Positions 49,804 to 57,789 of a stretch of DNA of 64,000 bases are shown here, piece by piece. A program made the translations under genes and the position numbers. A model generated the notes under the pieces. That model was not told the DNA's origin. It saw only the letters and a program-made list of their open reading frames with translations, and did no database searches. This DNA comes from Kineosporiaceae bacterium. Its GTDB lineage: Bacteria; Actinomycetota; Actinomycetes; Actinomycetales; Kineosporiaceae. The first letter of the stretch is position 1, and each line of letters opens with the position of its first letter. The stretch spans positions 62,001 through 126,000 of the forward strand of contig JAEUJN010000043.1 of the NCBI GenBank assembly GCA_016794595.1, written 5' to 3'.

Positions 49804-49867
49804 CCACCACCCCTCGTGATCATGCACTTTCGAATAGTCGAAAGTGCATGATCACGAGGGGTGGTCA
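49801..49867. repeat. Palindromic repeat copy 4, stop-to-stop terminator
   Basis: The longest and cleanest copy: a 28-bp perfect stem (49806-49833 with 49838-49865) and loop ATAG. It spans exactly from the TGA of the metalloprotease gene to the TGA (complement) of the GPP34 gene, so both stop codons are part of the palindrome edges. This is a clear bidirectional terminator position. Confidence 0.9.
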
Positions 49868-50560
49868 GTTCGTGGCGCCCGCGGTGACCGCCACCGTGGT
49901 GGCGATCATGACCGCGGCACGGATGGCGGCCAGGGCCTCCCGGACGGCCGCTCCCGCCCAATCGCCCTGACTGATCTGCTTGCCCCGGTGCACCAGGGCC
50001 TTCTTGTTCGCCGCCGGGAACACCTTGGGCAGGGCATCCACCGCGCTCAGGATCGCGATCAGGGCGCCGGTGCGGGGGTCGGGCGGTTGCTCGTCGATCA
50101 GGACGTCGCGCACCCGGGCCAGCACCTCGTCCTCGAGGTCGCGGCGATGCCCCTGGGGCCAGCGCGTGGTGGGGATGAACCCGAGCAGGGTGCCCTTCTG
50201 CTGGGACAGCACTCCCCGCGCGACCAGGTCCTCCAGCAGGCTGTTGCGCAGATCCGTGGCCGGAGAGCGGAATCCGGACGACATCACCCGCCCCACGGCG
50301 TCCTTGGGCTTGCGACCCTCCATCCGCGGGATCAGTGCCATCAGCCGCGGGTCGCGCGCGGAGCGCCCGGTACCGACCAGCCGGCCCTTCTTTGCCCGCG
50401 GTTCGTCGGTGGCGGTCAGCCGGATGGCGCCGTCCAGGGTCAGTTCGACCAGCGCGGCCCCGGCGAGTGCGGCGTTCAGGGCGGTGCCGTCGACCAGCAC
50501 CTTGCCGCGGACGTCGTCCAGCAGGAGGAGCAGCACCTCGTCCGGGATCGAGAGGGTCAT
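49865..50560 (-). CDS. GOLPH3/GPP34 family protein
   Basis: A 231-aa helical protein of the GPP34 family. It starts LSIPDEVLLLLLDDVRGKV and has LAGAALVELTLDGAIRL, VARGVLSQQKGTLLGFIPTTRWP and a C-terminal hydrophobic helix (AAIRAAVMIATTVAVTAG). Eukaryotic GOLPH3 binds PI4P and Golgi glycosyltransferases; the bacterial members are widespread in actinobacteria but uncharacterised. It is co-transcribed with the WYL regulator upstream (4-base overlap). The stop lies in the palindrome. Confidence 0.85.
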   Translation of the reverse strand: MTLSIPDEVLLLLLDDVRGKVLVDGTALNAALAGAALVELTLDGAIRLTATDEPRAKKGRLVGTGRSARDPRLMALIPRMEGRKPKDAVGRVMSSGFRSPATDLRNSLLEDLVARGVLSQQKGTLLGFIPTTRWPQGHRRDLEDEVLARVRDVLIDEQPPDPRTGALIAILSAVDALPKVFPAANKKALVHRGKQISQGDWAGAAVREALAAIRAAVMIATTVAVTAGATN

Positions 50561-51549
50561 GTCCTCGACTGTAGGTCCGCGCCGTCGTGGCCCACCACCG
50601 CTGGACACGCCGCGATCAACCGGTGCCCGAGTCCGGCGACCGCCGCCCGCACCTCGACTCCGCCGAGCACCCGGAACGGCGAGGGTAGCCGGGTGAGCTG
50701 CCCGGCGTACCAGGCCGGGTTGCTCGTGCTCGCCTCGAGCCGGCAGCGGTCGCCGTCCAGCGGGTCCAGCCGGCCCAGGGAGCGGGGCAGGTGCCGGCGG
50801 ACCTCGGCGACCGGGGCCTCGATCACCACCTCCACCCGGTACTCCCAGCCGACCGCGAGCCGGGCTTCCAGCTCGGTCGCCGGGTCGAGGTCGGGCGGCG
50901 GATCGAAGCTCACCTCGAGCACCCGGACGGCGCCGACCCGATCCACCCGCAGGACGCGCCCGTCCTGCGCGGCGTGCGACCAGCAGAGCAGGTACCACCG
51001 GCCGTGGCGCACGACCACGGCCCACGGGTCGACCTCCACCGACCAGGCCGACCCCGCCTCGGTGCGATAGTCGAGGTGCACCCGCCGGTGGTCGGCGCAG
51101 GCACCGACCAGGGTCACTGCCGTGCCGGGGTCGGGCGGGGCAGCGGTTCGGTCGGGCACCGAGGCCGCCGTCCGGCGCATCGTCTCGGCCTGTGCCGCAA
51201 CGGATTCCGGCAGCGCGCGAACCAACTTGCCGAGCGCCGACCCGACCGGGTCGCTGACGTCCGAGGCATCGTGATGCCCATCGAGCACCGCCATCACCAG
51301 GCCGAGGGCCTCGGCCGAGGTGAACCGCAGCGGCGCGGGTCGCAGTCCCCGCCCCAGCCGGTAGCCGCCGTACGGCCCGCGCACGGCCTCGATCGGGATG
51401 CCGGCGCGGCGCAGGATCGAGACGTACCGCCGCGCCGCCCGATCGGAGACGCCGAGCGCGCGGGCCAGCCGGTCGGCGGTCAGCCCGGGCTGGTCCTGGA
51501 GCAGCTCGAGGCAGCGCAGCGCGCGGGCCGTGGGGTTGGCGTCGTCCAC
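50557..51549 (-). CDS. WYL-domain HTH transcriptional regulator (YafY-like)
   Basis: A 330-aa regulator. The N-terminal winged helix (about 8-65) reads RALRCLELLQDQPGLTADRLARALGVSDRAARRYVSILRRAGIPI, broken over that span. The WYL domain lies at about 140-225 (VTLVGACADHRRVHLDYRT ... VVRHGRWYLLCWS), and a C-terminal WCX domain follows. WYL proteins sense nucleotides or nucleic-acid ends and act in DNA-damage and metabolic control. The GTG 51549 start is 61 bp from the divergent DinB gene. The 4-base overlap with the GPP34 gene suggests it regulates that gene. Confidence 0.9.
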   Translation of the reverse strand: MDDANPTARALRCLELLQDQPGLTADRLARALGVSDRAARRYVSILRRAGIPIEAVRGPYGGYRLGRGLRPAPLRFTSAEALGLVMAVLDGHHDASDVSDPVGSALGKLVRALPESVAAQAETMRRTAASVPDRTAAPPDPGTAVTLVGACADHRRVHLDYRTEAGSAWSVEVDPWAVVVRHGRWYLLCWSHAAQDGRVLRVDRVGAVRVLEVSFDPPPDLDPATELEARLAVGWEYRVEVVIEAPVAEVRRHLPRSLGRLDPLDGDRCRLEASTSNPAWYAGQLTRLPSPFRVLGGVEVRAAVAGLGHRLIAACPAVVGHDGADLQSRT

Positions 51550-51610
51550 CGGGCCAGCCTGGCACGAGAGGCGGACGGCGATCGTCCGGAAGAGCCCCTA
51601 CGGTGACCGC

Positions 51611-52159
51611 ATGAGGGATCGTCCGTGGGAACCCCCGCTGGCCGGAACCGAGGTGGAGCACCTGCTGGGTGCCCTCGAGCGGCAGCGGCTGACCTTCCGC
51701 TGGAAGGCCGGTGGCCTGGACGCCGCGGCGCTCGGCGCGCGCGTCGGCGCCTCCACGCTGACCATCGGGCGGCTGCTCGAGCACCTGGCCTTCGTCGAGG
51801 ACTTCACGTTCACGGTCAAGCTGGCCGGGCGGTCACCGGGTGAGCCGTGGCAGGGCGTCGACTGGGACGCCGAGCCCGAGTGGCCGTTCACCTCGGCCGA
51901 TCACTACTCCCCCGAGGAGCTCTACGCGCACTGGGACGCCGCGGTCGCCCGGTCGCGGGAGCGGGTGGCGGCCGCCCTGGCCGAGGGCGGGCTCGACCAA
52001 CCGGTGCATGCCGCCGACGAGGGCCGGCACGCCAGCCTGCGCCGGCTGCTGTTCGACCTGCTGGAGGAGTACGCCCGGCACACCGGACACACGGATCTGT
52101 TGCGCGAGGCCATCGACGGCCTGGTCGGCGAGGATCCTCCGGACGGCTGGCGCCCCTGA
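51611..52159 (+). CDS. DinB/DUF664 family protein
   Basis: A 182-aa four-helix protein of the DinB-like/DUF664 class: GTEVEHLLGALERQRLTFRWKAGGLD, then STLTIGRLLEHLAFVEDFTF with the first metal-ligand histidine, and LRRLLFDLLEEYARHTGHTDLLREAIDG with the paired histidines near the C-terminus. Many family members bind a divalent metal and thiol cofactors. Function unknown. ATG 51611 gives the full-length domain. It is divergent from the WYL regulator, which could control it (inference). Confidence 0.86.
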   Translation: MRDRPWEPPLAGTEVEHLLGALERQRLTFRWKAGGLDAAALGARVGASTLTIGRLLEHLAFVEDFTFTVKLAGRSPGEPWQGVDWDAEPEWPFTSADHYSPEELYAHWDAAVARSRERVAAALAEGGLDQPVHAADEGRHASLRRLLFDLLEEYARHTGHTDLLREAIDGLVGEDPPDGWRP

Positions 52160-52198
52160 CCGACGACCACCCCGACCACCACCCTGGCGGCCACCCCG

Positions 52199-52259
52199 GC
52201 GCGCGGTCCCTGGCGCGCGGTCCCTGGCTCGCGGTCCCTGGCTCGCGGTCCCTGGCTCG
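52199..52259 (+). repeat. 14-bp tandem repeat (about 4.4 copies)
   Basis: The unit GC(G/T)CGCGGTCCCTG is repeated four times and then cut after GCTCG. The first two copies have GCGCG, the last two GCTCG. It lies 40 bp after the DinB-like gene and about 105 bp before the antitoxin-like gene. No open frame explains it. Confidence 0.85.
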
Positions 52260-52362
52260 TCGCAGCGCCTCGGCCGAGATGCCGATCACCGCCCCGCGAC
52301 GTACGGTCGGGACAACGGCACACGGTGCCGGAATCGTCGGCACGACACGGCAAAGGGTGAGC

Positions 52363-52770
52363 ATGGGCTTCCTGGACAAGGCCAAGCAGAAGGCTCAGCA
52401 GTACGAGCTGCAGGCCAAGGCGGAGCAGCTGGCGGCAGCGGCCGAGAGGGCGACCCGGCAGACGGTGCACAAGGCCGGTGACCTGGCCCATGACAAGCAC
52501 GACACCGTGATCTCGCGGCTCGACGCGATCGCCGCGAGGATCGACGCCCGGACCGACGGCAAGTACGCCGGCACGGTGGCCAAGGCCAAGCAGCAGCTGG
52601 CCAAGGGGGTCGACAAACTCGCCGAGCAGCGCTCGGCCGGTGCGGCAGCGGACGGCCCGACCGCTCAGCGGCCGACCCCTCCCCCGACTCCCCCACCTCC
52701 CGCTCCCCCGGCTGGGTCACCGGCACCGGCCCCGGCAGACCCCACCCTGTTCGAGCCGCCGGCCCATTGA
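52363..52770 (+). CDS. MT0933-antitoxin-like small protein with proline-rich tail
   Basis: A 135-aa protein. The first 90 residues are helical and charged and match the PF14013 (MT0933_antitox) style: MGFLDKAKQKAQQ at the start, then ARIDARTDGKYAGTVAKAKQQLAKGVDKL. The tail (about 95-135) is almost all Pro, Ala and Thr. Despite the family name, no toxin gene is adjacent; many such proteins occur alone and may be stress- or envelope-linked (CsbD-like). The tail is unusual for the family, which is often near 65-90 aa. Confidence 0.8.
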   Translation: MGFLDKAKQKAQQYELQAKAEQLAAAAERATRQTVHKAGDLAHDKHDTVISRLDAIAARIDARTDGKYAGTVAKAKQQLAKGVDKLAEQRSAGAAADGPTAQRPTPPPTPPPPAPPAGSPAPAPADPTLFEPPAH

Positions 52771-52801
52771 CCGGCACGACCGACCTCCTCCCCCGCCGGG
52801 G

Positions 52802-53365
52802 TCAGCCCGCCTCGACCATCCCGTGCAGGATCCAGGCGTGCTTGCCGACCTGCCTGATCCGCCGGAACCCGAAGGACTCGAGCAGTTCGGCGGTGGCGCT
52901 GAACAGGAACCGTCCGTGAGCCTTCCGGCCGGCGGTGACCTCCGAGATCGCCTCGACCAGGCCCCCACCGGCAGCGGCGATCTGCTCCAGTGCCCCGGCC
53001 ACCGCGGCCCTCGCGATGCCCGACCCCCGGTGCCGGGGATCGACGAACACACAGGCGATCCGCCAATCCGGGTGCGGGGGAAGGTCTTTGGCGTACTCAC
53101 GACTGTTCTTGATCCGGGGCAGCTCGACCGGTGTGCCGTACTGGCACCACCCCTGCACCACACCGTCCTGGTCGTAGACCAGCGCCGAGTGCGTGGTCCC
53201 GGACAGCACCCGTTCGTGCTTGGCCGCTCGGTTGTCGGCGGGAAACCCGGGCGGGGTGTGGAACCCGATGCACCAGCACCCGCCGAACACCCCGTTGTTG
53301 CGGTCCATCAGCTCGACGAAGTCGTCCCAGGTGGACGGGTCGAGAGGCCTCGTGGTCAGCCTCAT
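52802..53365 (-). CDS. GNAT family N-acetyltransferase
   Basis: A 187-aa acetyltransferase. It opens with TTRPLDPSTWDDFVELMDRNNGVFGGCWCIGFH, a region found in a distinct actinobacterial GNAT group carrying a GCWC motif. Motif A is CVFVDPRHRGSGIARAAVAGALEQI at about 107-131, with the R-G-S-G-I-A loop for acetyl-CoA. The acceptor is unknown. It lies 4 bp after an alpha/beta hydrolase gene on the same strand, so the two are likely co-transcribed. Confidence 0.87.
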   Translation of the reverse strand: MRLTTRPLDPSTWDDFVELMDRNNGVFGGCWCIGFHTPPGFPADNRAAKHERVLSGTTHSALVYDQDGVVQGWCQYGTPVELPRIKNSREYAKDLPPHPDWRIACVFVDPRHRGSGIARAAVAGALEQIAAAGGGLVEAISEVTAGRKAHGRFLFSATAELLESFGFRRIRQVGKHAWILHGMVEAG

Positions 53366-53369
53366 GTGC

Positions 53370-54065
53370 TCAGCCCTGAGCGATCCGGGCGAGGGACTCG
53401 GCCAGCTCGACCGGCCGGCTGACCATCGGCCAGTGCCCGGAGTCCAGGTCCACCAGCTCGAGCCGCCTGGCCCTGGCCAGCTCGGGCAGCTGACCGCTCT
53501 CGATCCACTCGCGTGCCTGCTCGGGGGTGAACTCGGGGCAGATCAGCACCGCCCGGACGTCGTACCTGCGCTCGTCGTGCAGGTGCACGATGCCACTGCT
53601 CACCCCGACCGGGACGGCGATCGCGGCGGCCGCCAGCTCGGCCTTCGCGTGATCGTCCAGGTCGTCACTGTCCGGTCCCGCGAACGGCTCCCACCCCGGG
53701 AACGGCATCGCGCCCTCGGTGACCGGGAAGAACTCGGCGTAGGGCTGCCCGTCCGCGGCCGGGTAGCCGCCGATGAAGACCACCGGCGAGACGACGTCCG
53801 GGCGGGCGTCGGCCGCCAGCCAGGCCAGGGTCGAGGCGGCGGAGTGGCCGACCACCATCACCGGGCCAGCGCCGGTACCCGCCGCGGCGTCCACGGCGGC
53901 GAGTACGGCGTCCACCTGATCGGCCAGGGTTGCCGACGTCGCGCCGTCACCCTGCCCGGGCACGGTGACCGGAATGCCCTGGTGGCCCAGGCGCCCGAGC
54001 TCGGTGACCACCGGGCTCCAGACCGAGGCGGGGAACCAGAGACCGGCGATGAGGATGATCTGCAT
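53370..54065 (-). CDS. Alpha/beta hydrolase
   Basis: A 231-aa soluble hydrolase. It begins IILIAGLWFPASVWSPVVTEL; the oxyanion region precedes the nucleophile elbow GHSAAS (S93 region, VMVVGHSAASTLAWLAAD). The catalytic histidine is near the end in VDLDSGHWPMVSRP. The layout resembles salicylate-esterase or haloalkane-type small hydrolases. Starting ATG 54065 gives the expected short N-terminus. It is upstream of, and likely co-transcribed with, the GNAT at 52802. Confidence 0.87.
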   Translation of the reverse strand: MQIILIAGLWFPASVWSPVVTELGRLGHQGIPVTVPGQGDGATSATLADQVDAVLAAVDAAAGTGAGPVMVVGHSAASTLAWLAADARPDVVSPVVFIGGYPAADGQPYAEFFPVTEGAMPFPGWEPFAGPDSDDLDDHAKAELAAAAIAVPVGVSSGIVHLHDERRYDVRAVLICPEFTPEQAREWIESGQLPELARARRLELVDLDSGHWPMVSRPVELAESLARIAQG

Positions 54066-54149
54066 GCCGGAACGCTAGACCGGATTGCGGACGATCGGCG
54101 TCCGAGTCGGCACGGCCGCCCCGCAGCCCTGCCGCCCTCCGCCGACCGG

Positions 54150-54932
54150 TCAGCGGAACAGGCCCACCGCCGCCCGCGAGCGCCGGTTCTGCTCGGGGTA
54201 GCCGGCAGTCCAGGCGGCCAGGTAGCCGGGCCGACCCTGCTCGGCCCGGGAGCGCATCGAGTGCAGCGCCCGGTCGAGGAAGTCCGCCACGTGGTCCAGC
54301 ACGCGGCTGCGGCGCGCGGCGTCCAGCTCGTGCACCTCGCAGACGGCCTCGAAGCGCCGGCGCAGGTCGAGGTCGGCCCAGGCCGGGGGCAGGTCCCGGG
54401 GGTCGCGGATCGGCACCCAGTGCCGGGCGGCGATCGCGATGTCCAGCAACGCCTCCGAGGGCGCAGCGAAGTCGAAGTCGATCACCCCGACGGCGCGGCC
54501 GCCGTCCACCACGACGTTCTCGACGCACAGGTCGTTGTGACAGACCAGCGCATCCGGACCGGACCCGAGCGCCGGCGGCAGGTTGGCCCGCTGCCACGCG
54601 GCATCCGGCGGGGGTGCGAAACCTCGGGACGCCGCGTGCAGGCGGCGCTGCAGGCTCGCCACCGAGATCAGCAGGGACTCCTCGCCCGCCCAGGCGGGGA
54701 ACGGCGGGTGGGCGACCTGACCGGGCAGGTAGGTGAGGATCTCACGCCCCAGCTCGTCATGGCCCAGCGGGCGCGGTGCGGCGTCGAACCCGTTGGCGTG
54801 CAGGTGGTTCAGAAACGCCCGCACGGCGGCCGAGTACTCCCGCTCCGGACGGCGCACGGTGTCGCCGACCCGCACGACCAGCCCGTCCGAGCCGAGGCCA
54901 CCGGGCAGTGGCTGCTCGCCGGCAGGGCTCAT
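54150..54932 (-). CDS. Phosphotransferase of the aminoglycoside/choline kinase fold
   Basis: A 260-aa APH-type kinase. It shows the catalytic loop [13 protein letters not shown] (Brenner motif, about 131-143) and the metal-binding [16 protein letters not shown] (about 151-166). The N-lobe is short ([14 protein letters not shown]), with a Lys/Arg-poor nucleotide region. Such kinases phosphorylate small alcohols (aminoglycosides, choline, homoserine and others); the substrate is not readable. ATG 54932 overlaps the stop of the exporter gene, so it is the last gene of the XRE-cupin operon. Phosphorylation of the exported or sensed compound is a possible role. Confidence 0.87.
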   Translation of the reverse strand: MSPAGEQPLPGGLGSDGLVVRVGDTVRRPEREYSAAVRAFLNHLHANGFDAAPRPLGHDELGREILTYLPGQVAHPPFPAWAGEESLLISVASLQRRLHAASRGFAPPPDAAWQRANLPPALGSGPDALVCHNDLCVENVVVDGGRAVGVIDFDFAAPSEALLDIAIAARHWVPIRDPRDLPPAWADLDLRRRFEAVCEVHELDAARRSRVLDHVADFLDRALHSMRSRAEQGRPGYLAAWTAGYPEQNRRSRAAVGLFR

Positions 54933-55945
54933 GGCTGACGCCGCCCGCCGCGCTGAGCCGCAGCCCCGGCCAGTACCACCAGAGCGATGCCGAGCACCTG
55001 CAGCAGGTCGGGCTGCTGGTGCAGCACCACCAGGCCGAGCAGCACCCCGATCGCGGGCTCGAGCGCCATCAGGGTGCCGAAGGCGGTCGGGGTCATCCGG
55101 CGCAGGGCGAGCATCTCGAGCGCGTAGGGCAGCACCGGCAGCAACAGGGCCAGGCCCGCGGCGAGCACCAGGGTGGACGGCGTCAGGTGACCCTTGGCCT
55201 GGGCGAACCCCGGGATCGCCGCGGTGAGGGCCGCGATCGGGATGGTGATCGACAGCCCGCTGATGCCGCCGAACCGGTCGCCGACCCGCTGGGTGAGCAC
55301 GATGTAGGTCGCCCAGCCGATGGCGGCCAGCACGGCGAAGGCCAGCCCGGTGGGGTCGACGACGCCCTGCCACGGACGGGTCAGGGTCACCACCCCGACC
55401 AGGGCCAGGGCGGGCCAGGCGAGGGACCGCCGGCTGTGGCTGCGCACGGCGGCGACCGTCAGCGGGCCGAGGAACTCCACGGCGACGGCGGTGCCGAGGG
55501 GGATGCGCTCGATCGCCGCCAGGAAGGCGATCATCACCAGCCCGGTGGTCACGCCCAGGGCCACCAGTGCCGGGACGTCGCGCCGCCGGATCGACCGCAG
55601 GGGCGGGCGGGCGACGAGCACGAAGACGAGTGCCCCGAAGGTCAGGCGCAACCAGGCGGTGCCGGCCGCGCCGACGGTCTCGATCAGCCCCACCGACAAT
55701 GCCGACCCGAGCTGCACCGACAGCATCGCCGCCACGGCCAGCGACCACGGCGGCAGCCCGGAGGGAGCCGAGGCCCACGACCAGGGCCCGCCGGTCCTGG
55801 CCCGCACGGCCGGGGCGGTTATGACCGATCCGGTGGCCGATCCAGTGGTCGATCCGGTGGACGGGGTGGCCGACGGTGCGGTGGTCGACGGCACCGGGGA
55901 CGCCGGCACCGGGAACGACGGCACTGGGAACGACGGCTCAGCCAT
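54929..55945 (-). CDS. EamA-family exporter (RhtA-like)
   Basis: A 338-aa transporter with about ten transmembrane helices in two EamA repeats: the first begins after residue 57 ([34 protein letters not shown] region), the second ends [18 protein letters not shown]. The first 50 residues are a variable Pro/Ser/Val-rich tail. RhtA-type members export amino acids such as threonine and homoserine. The gene overlaps the B3/B4 gene by 8 bases upstream and the kinase by 4 downstream, so the whole operon is coupled. Confidence 0.88.
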   Translation of the reverse strand: MAEPSFPVPSFPVPASPVPSTTAPSATPSTGSTTGSATGSVITAPAVRARTGGPWSWASAPSGLPPWSLAVAAMLSVQLGSALSVGLIETVGAAGTAWLRLTFGALVFVLVARPPLRSIRRRDVPALVALGVTTGLVMIAFLAAIERIPLGTAVAVEFLGPLTVAAVRSHSRRSLAWPALALVGVVTLTRPWQGVVDPTGLAFAVLAAIGWATYIVLTQRVGDRFGGISGLSITIPIAALTAAIPGFAQAKGHLTPSTLVLAAGLALLLPVLPYALEMLALRRMTPTAFGTLMALEPAIGVLLGLVVLHQQPDLLQVLGIALVVLAGAAAQRGGRRQP

Positions 55946-56735
55946 GGCGGACGCCGTGCGGGTGCGGCCTGCCGATCAGGCGCTGGGTCGTGCGGAGTGC
56001 GCGGCCGGGCAGCTGGTCCAGCAATTCCGCCGCGGCGGCCAGGGCGGCGGCGTCCGTGACCGGCTCGAGCACGTCCAGGATGAACAGCGCGGCGGTGGTG
56101 TCCTCGCGCAGTCGGGTTCGGAGGGACTGCCTCCAGTTCCAGCGCCGGCAGGTCACGCCCGCGTCGTCACACCAGACCACCTCGCCCACCGGCGGGGTCT
56201 CGATCACCGATACGCCGTCGGCCGTGGTGGCGAAGGGCTCGGTGCCGGTCGATCTGATCAGCCGCGGGGGGCCGACGTAGTGCATCAGGTCCTCCCCACC
56301 GAGCGGGATCCGGTGCAGCACCGAGATCGCGTTGTACAGGTCGGTCAGCCGGTTCACCCGCGGCAGTCCGGATGCCGCGCGGCGCATCAGGGATTCGAGG
56401 CTGTTCCGGGTGCGCTGGGGCTTGGCGCCGAAGGACCGGTAGGCCTGCCGCCAGGCAGCCACGTGCTCGACGTCCTCGACCCGCCGCTCGGCGAGCAGCT
56501 CGCGCGCGGACGCCTCGGCCCGGCGGAGCAGTGCCTCACCGACGGCATCGCTGGGTCCGGGTTCGAGCCCGTCGACCGCGAGCAGCACGACCCGATAGTC
56601 GGGCCGCAGCGCGAACACCGCCTCGTCCACCGTCGCGCCGGCCACGGGATCCGGCAGGGCATCGGCCAGATGATCAGCCCGGTGATCGGTCAGGGGAGCG
56701 GCCGGGTGATCGGCCGCGGGGTGCGACTCAGCCAC
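55938..56735 (-). CDS. Free-standing B3/B4 tRNA-editing-like domain protein
   Basis: A 265-aa protein whose central part (about 80-230) is a B3/B4 domain, as in the beta subunit of PheRS, where it clears mischarged Tyr-tRNA. Visible blocks are [47 protein letters not shown] and [23 protein letters not shown]. Free-standing forms are thought to deacylate tRNA or sense amino acids. GTG 56735 overlaps the upstream regulator by 8 bases. Paired with an amino-acid-type exporter, it may remove unwanted amino acids from tRNA while the exporter removes them from the cell (inference). Confidence 0.85.
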   Translation of the reverse strand: MAESHPAADHPAAPLTDHRADHLADALPDPVAGATVDEAVFALRPDYRVVLLAVDGLEPGPSDAVGEALLRRAEASARELLAERRVEDVEHVAAWRQAYRSFGAKPQRTRNSLESLMRRAASGLPRVNRLTDLYNAISVLHRIPLGGEDLMHYVGPPRLIRSTGTEPFATTADGVSVIETPPVGEVVWCDDAGVTCRRWNWRQSLRTRLREDTTAALFILDVLEPVTDAAALAAAAELLDQLPGRALRTTQRLIGRPHPHGVRHG

Positions 56736-57354
56736 GGTGGCCCTCCGCTCCGGGCGCCGGGGCCGCCGGGGCGCCGCGCTCGGCCACCACCAGGCTGAAC
56801 CTGGACGGCGTCGCCCCCGGCTGGGTCGCCGGGTTGGCGTAGGCGTGGGCGACGTCGCCCCGGAAGCGGGCGGCATCCCCGGGAGCCAGCCGAACCGCCG
56901 TCCCGTCAACCTCGAGGACGAGGTCGCCCTCGAGGACCTGCAGCAGCTCCACGGTGCCGGGCAGGTGGGCCTCGCTGGTCAGGCGATCCCCCGGGCCCAG
57001 GGTCCAGTCCCACAGTTCGACCACGTCCGGCGGCTGGGTGCCGGCGAGCATGACCCCTCGACCTCCGGCCTCGCCGGTCCACAGGACGGCGCCCTCGCCC
57101 CGGCGGGTGACGCTCACGGGTTGCGCGCTCGCCGGCGGCTCCACCAGGGTCGGCAGCCCGACCCCCAGGGCGGCGCTGATCCGCAGCAGCGTGGCCACGC
57201 TCGGGTTGGCGCCGCCCTGCTCCACCGTGACCAGTAGCCGCCGGCTCACCCCGGCCGAGGTCGCCAGCTGATCGAGGGTCCACCCCCGGGCCCGTCGCTC
57301 CCGCTTGACCCGGGAGCCGATGGCCGAGGCGAGTCGGGCCGCATCGTCGTCCAT
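56728..57354 (-). CDS. XRE-family regulator with C-terminal cupin domain
   Basis: A 208-aa regulator. The HTH spans about residues 8-65 (VKRERRARGWTLDQLATSAGVSRRLLVTVEQGGANPSVATLLRIS, broken up here). The cupin sits at about 110-180, with LEGDLVLEVDGTAVRLAPGDAARFRGDVAHAYAN as the metal/ligand sheet. XRE-cupin proteins sense a small molecule, often an amino acid or polyamine. It is the first gene of a four-gene unit and probably controls it. ATG 57354 lacks a ribosome site but is exactly seven bases after a -10-like TAGAGT, so the mRNA is probably leaderless. Confidence 0.9.
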   Translation of the reverse strand: MDDDAARLASAIGSRVKRERRARGWTLDQLATSAGVSRRLLVTVEQGGANPSVATLLRISAALGVGLPTLVEPPASAQPVSVTRRGEGAVLWTGEAGGRGVMLAGTQPPDVVELWDWTLGPGDRLTSEAHLPGTVELLQVLEGDLVLEVDGTAVRLAPGDAARFRGDVAHAYANPATQPGATPSRFSLVVAERGAPAAPAPGAEGHRG

Positions 57355-57385
57355 TTAGTGCACTCTACTGCACTCTTGGTGCACT
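57355..57385 (-). promoter_or_regulatory. Leaderless promoter and TGCACT operator of the XRE-cupin operon
   Basis: On the plus strand TGCACT occurs at 57359-57364, 57369-57374 and 57380-57385, spaced 10 and 11 bp, so the hexamers lie on one face of the helix. The first two also make a dyad, AGTGCA-N6-TGCACT (57357-57374). On the minus strand TAGAGT (57362-57367) followed by seven bases and the ATG fits a -10 box for leaderless transcription. Repressor binding here would cover the core promoter. Confidence 0.6.
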
Positions 57386-57396
57386 GAGGGCGGCGG

Positions 57397-57744
57397 TCAG
57401 TGCGATCCGCCGGCCACCTCGTAGGACCACAGCTCGGCCGCCACGCCCACCGGGCGTTGCCTGCTGCCCGGCTCGGGCGGCGAGGCCATGCCCGAGGCAT
57501 CCGCGGGACGGCCGCCGTGCCCGTCGGCGAAGCGCGACGAGGCGACCCAGGCCTGGAACGAGGCCTCGTCGGCCCATCGGGTGACCACCAGCCAGACCAG
57601 ACGGTCGTCCGTGGGTCGCAGCAGCTCGAACCCCTCGAACCCGGGCTGGCCGTCGACGGCGCCGGCCCGGGCCGCGAACCGGCGGGCCAGTTCGTCACCG
57701 CTGTCGGCGGGCACGGTGATGGCGTTGATCTTGATCACGGTCAT
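57397..57744 (-). CDS. MhuD-like heme-degrading monooxygenase (ABM fold)
   Basis: A 115-aa dimeric ABM-fold protein. The first 66 residues closely follow M. tuberculosis MhuD as I remember it (VIKINAITVPADSGDELARRF, then GFEGFELLRP). The residues used by MhuD for heme binding and turnover are kept: N7, R26 and W66; the heme-ligand histidine appears as H76 in DGHGGRP, one position later. It would open heme to mycobilin-like products and release iron. It lies upstream of, and in the same direction as, the XRE-cupin operon, with 42 bp between. Confidence 0.85.
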   Translation of the reverse strand: MTVIKINAITVPADSGDELARRFAARAGAVDGQPGFEGFELLRPTDDRLVWLVVTRWADEASFQAWVASSRFADGHGGRPADASGMASPPEPGSRQRPVGVAAELWSYEVAGGSH

Positions 57745-57789
57745 GGGTTCATCATGGCCGCCGCGCCCGGCCGGACGCGCCCCCAGGGG

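Noticed and set aside
127-49867. The palindromic repeats as CRISPR units
   Set aside because: Only four copies, 15-18 kb apart, with self-complementary cores and no spacers or cas genes.
49865-51549. WYL regulator plus GPP34 as part of a phage-defence island
   Set aside because: WYL proteins do accompany defence systems, but here the neighbours are a metalloprotease and DinB-like gene, with no nuclease, helicase or known effector.
52363-52770. MT0933-like protein as the antitoxin of a toxin-antitoxin pair
   Set aside because: There is no small toxin gene beside it; the next gene is convergent and encodes an acetyltransferase.
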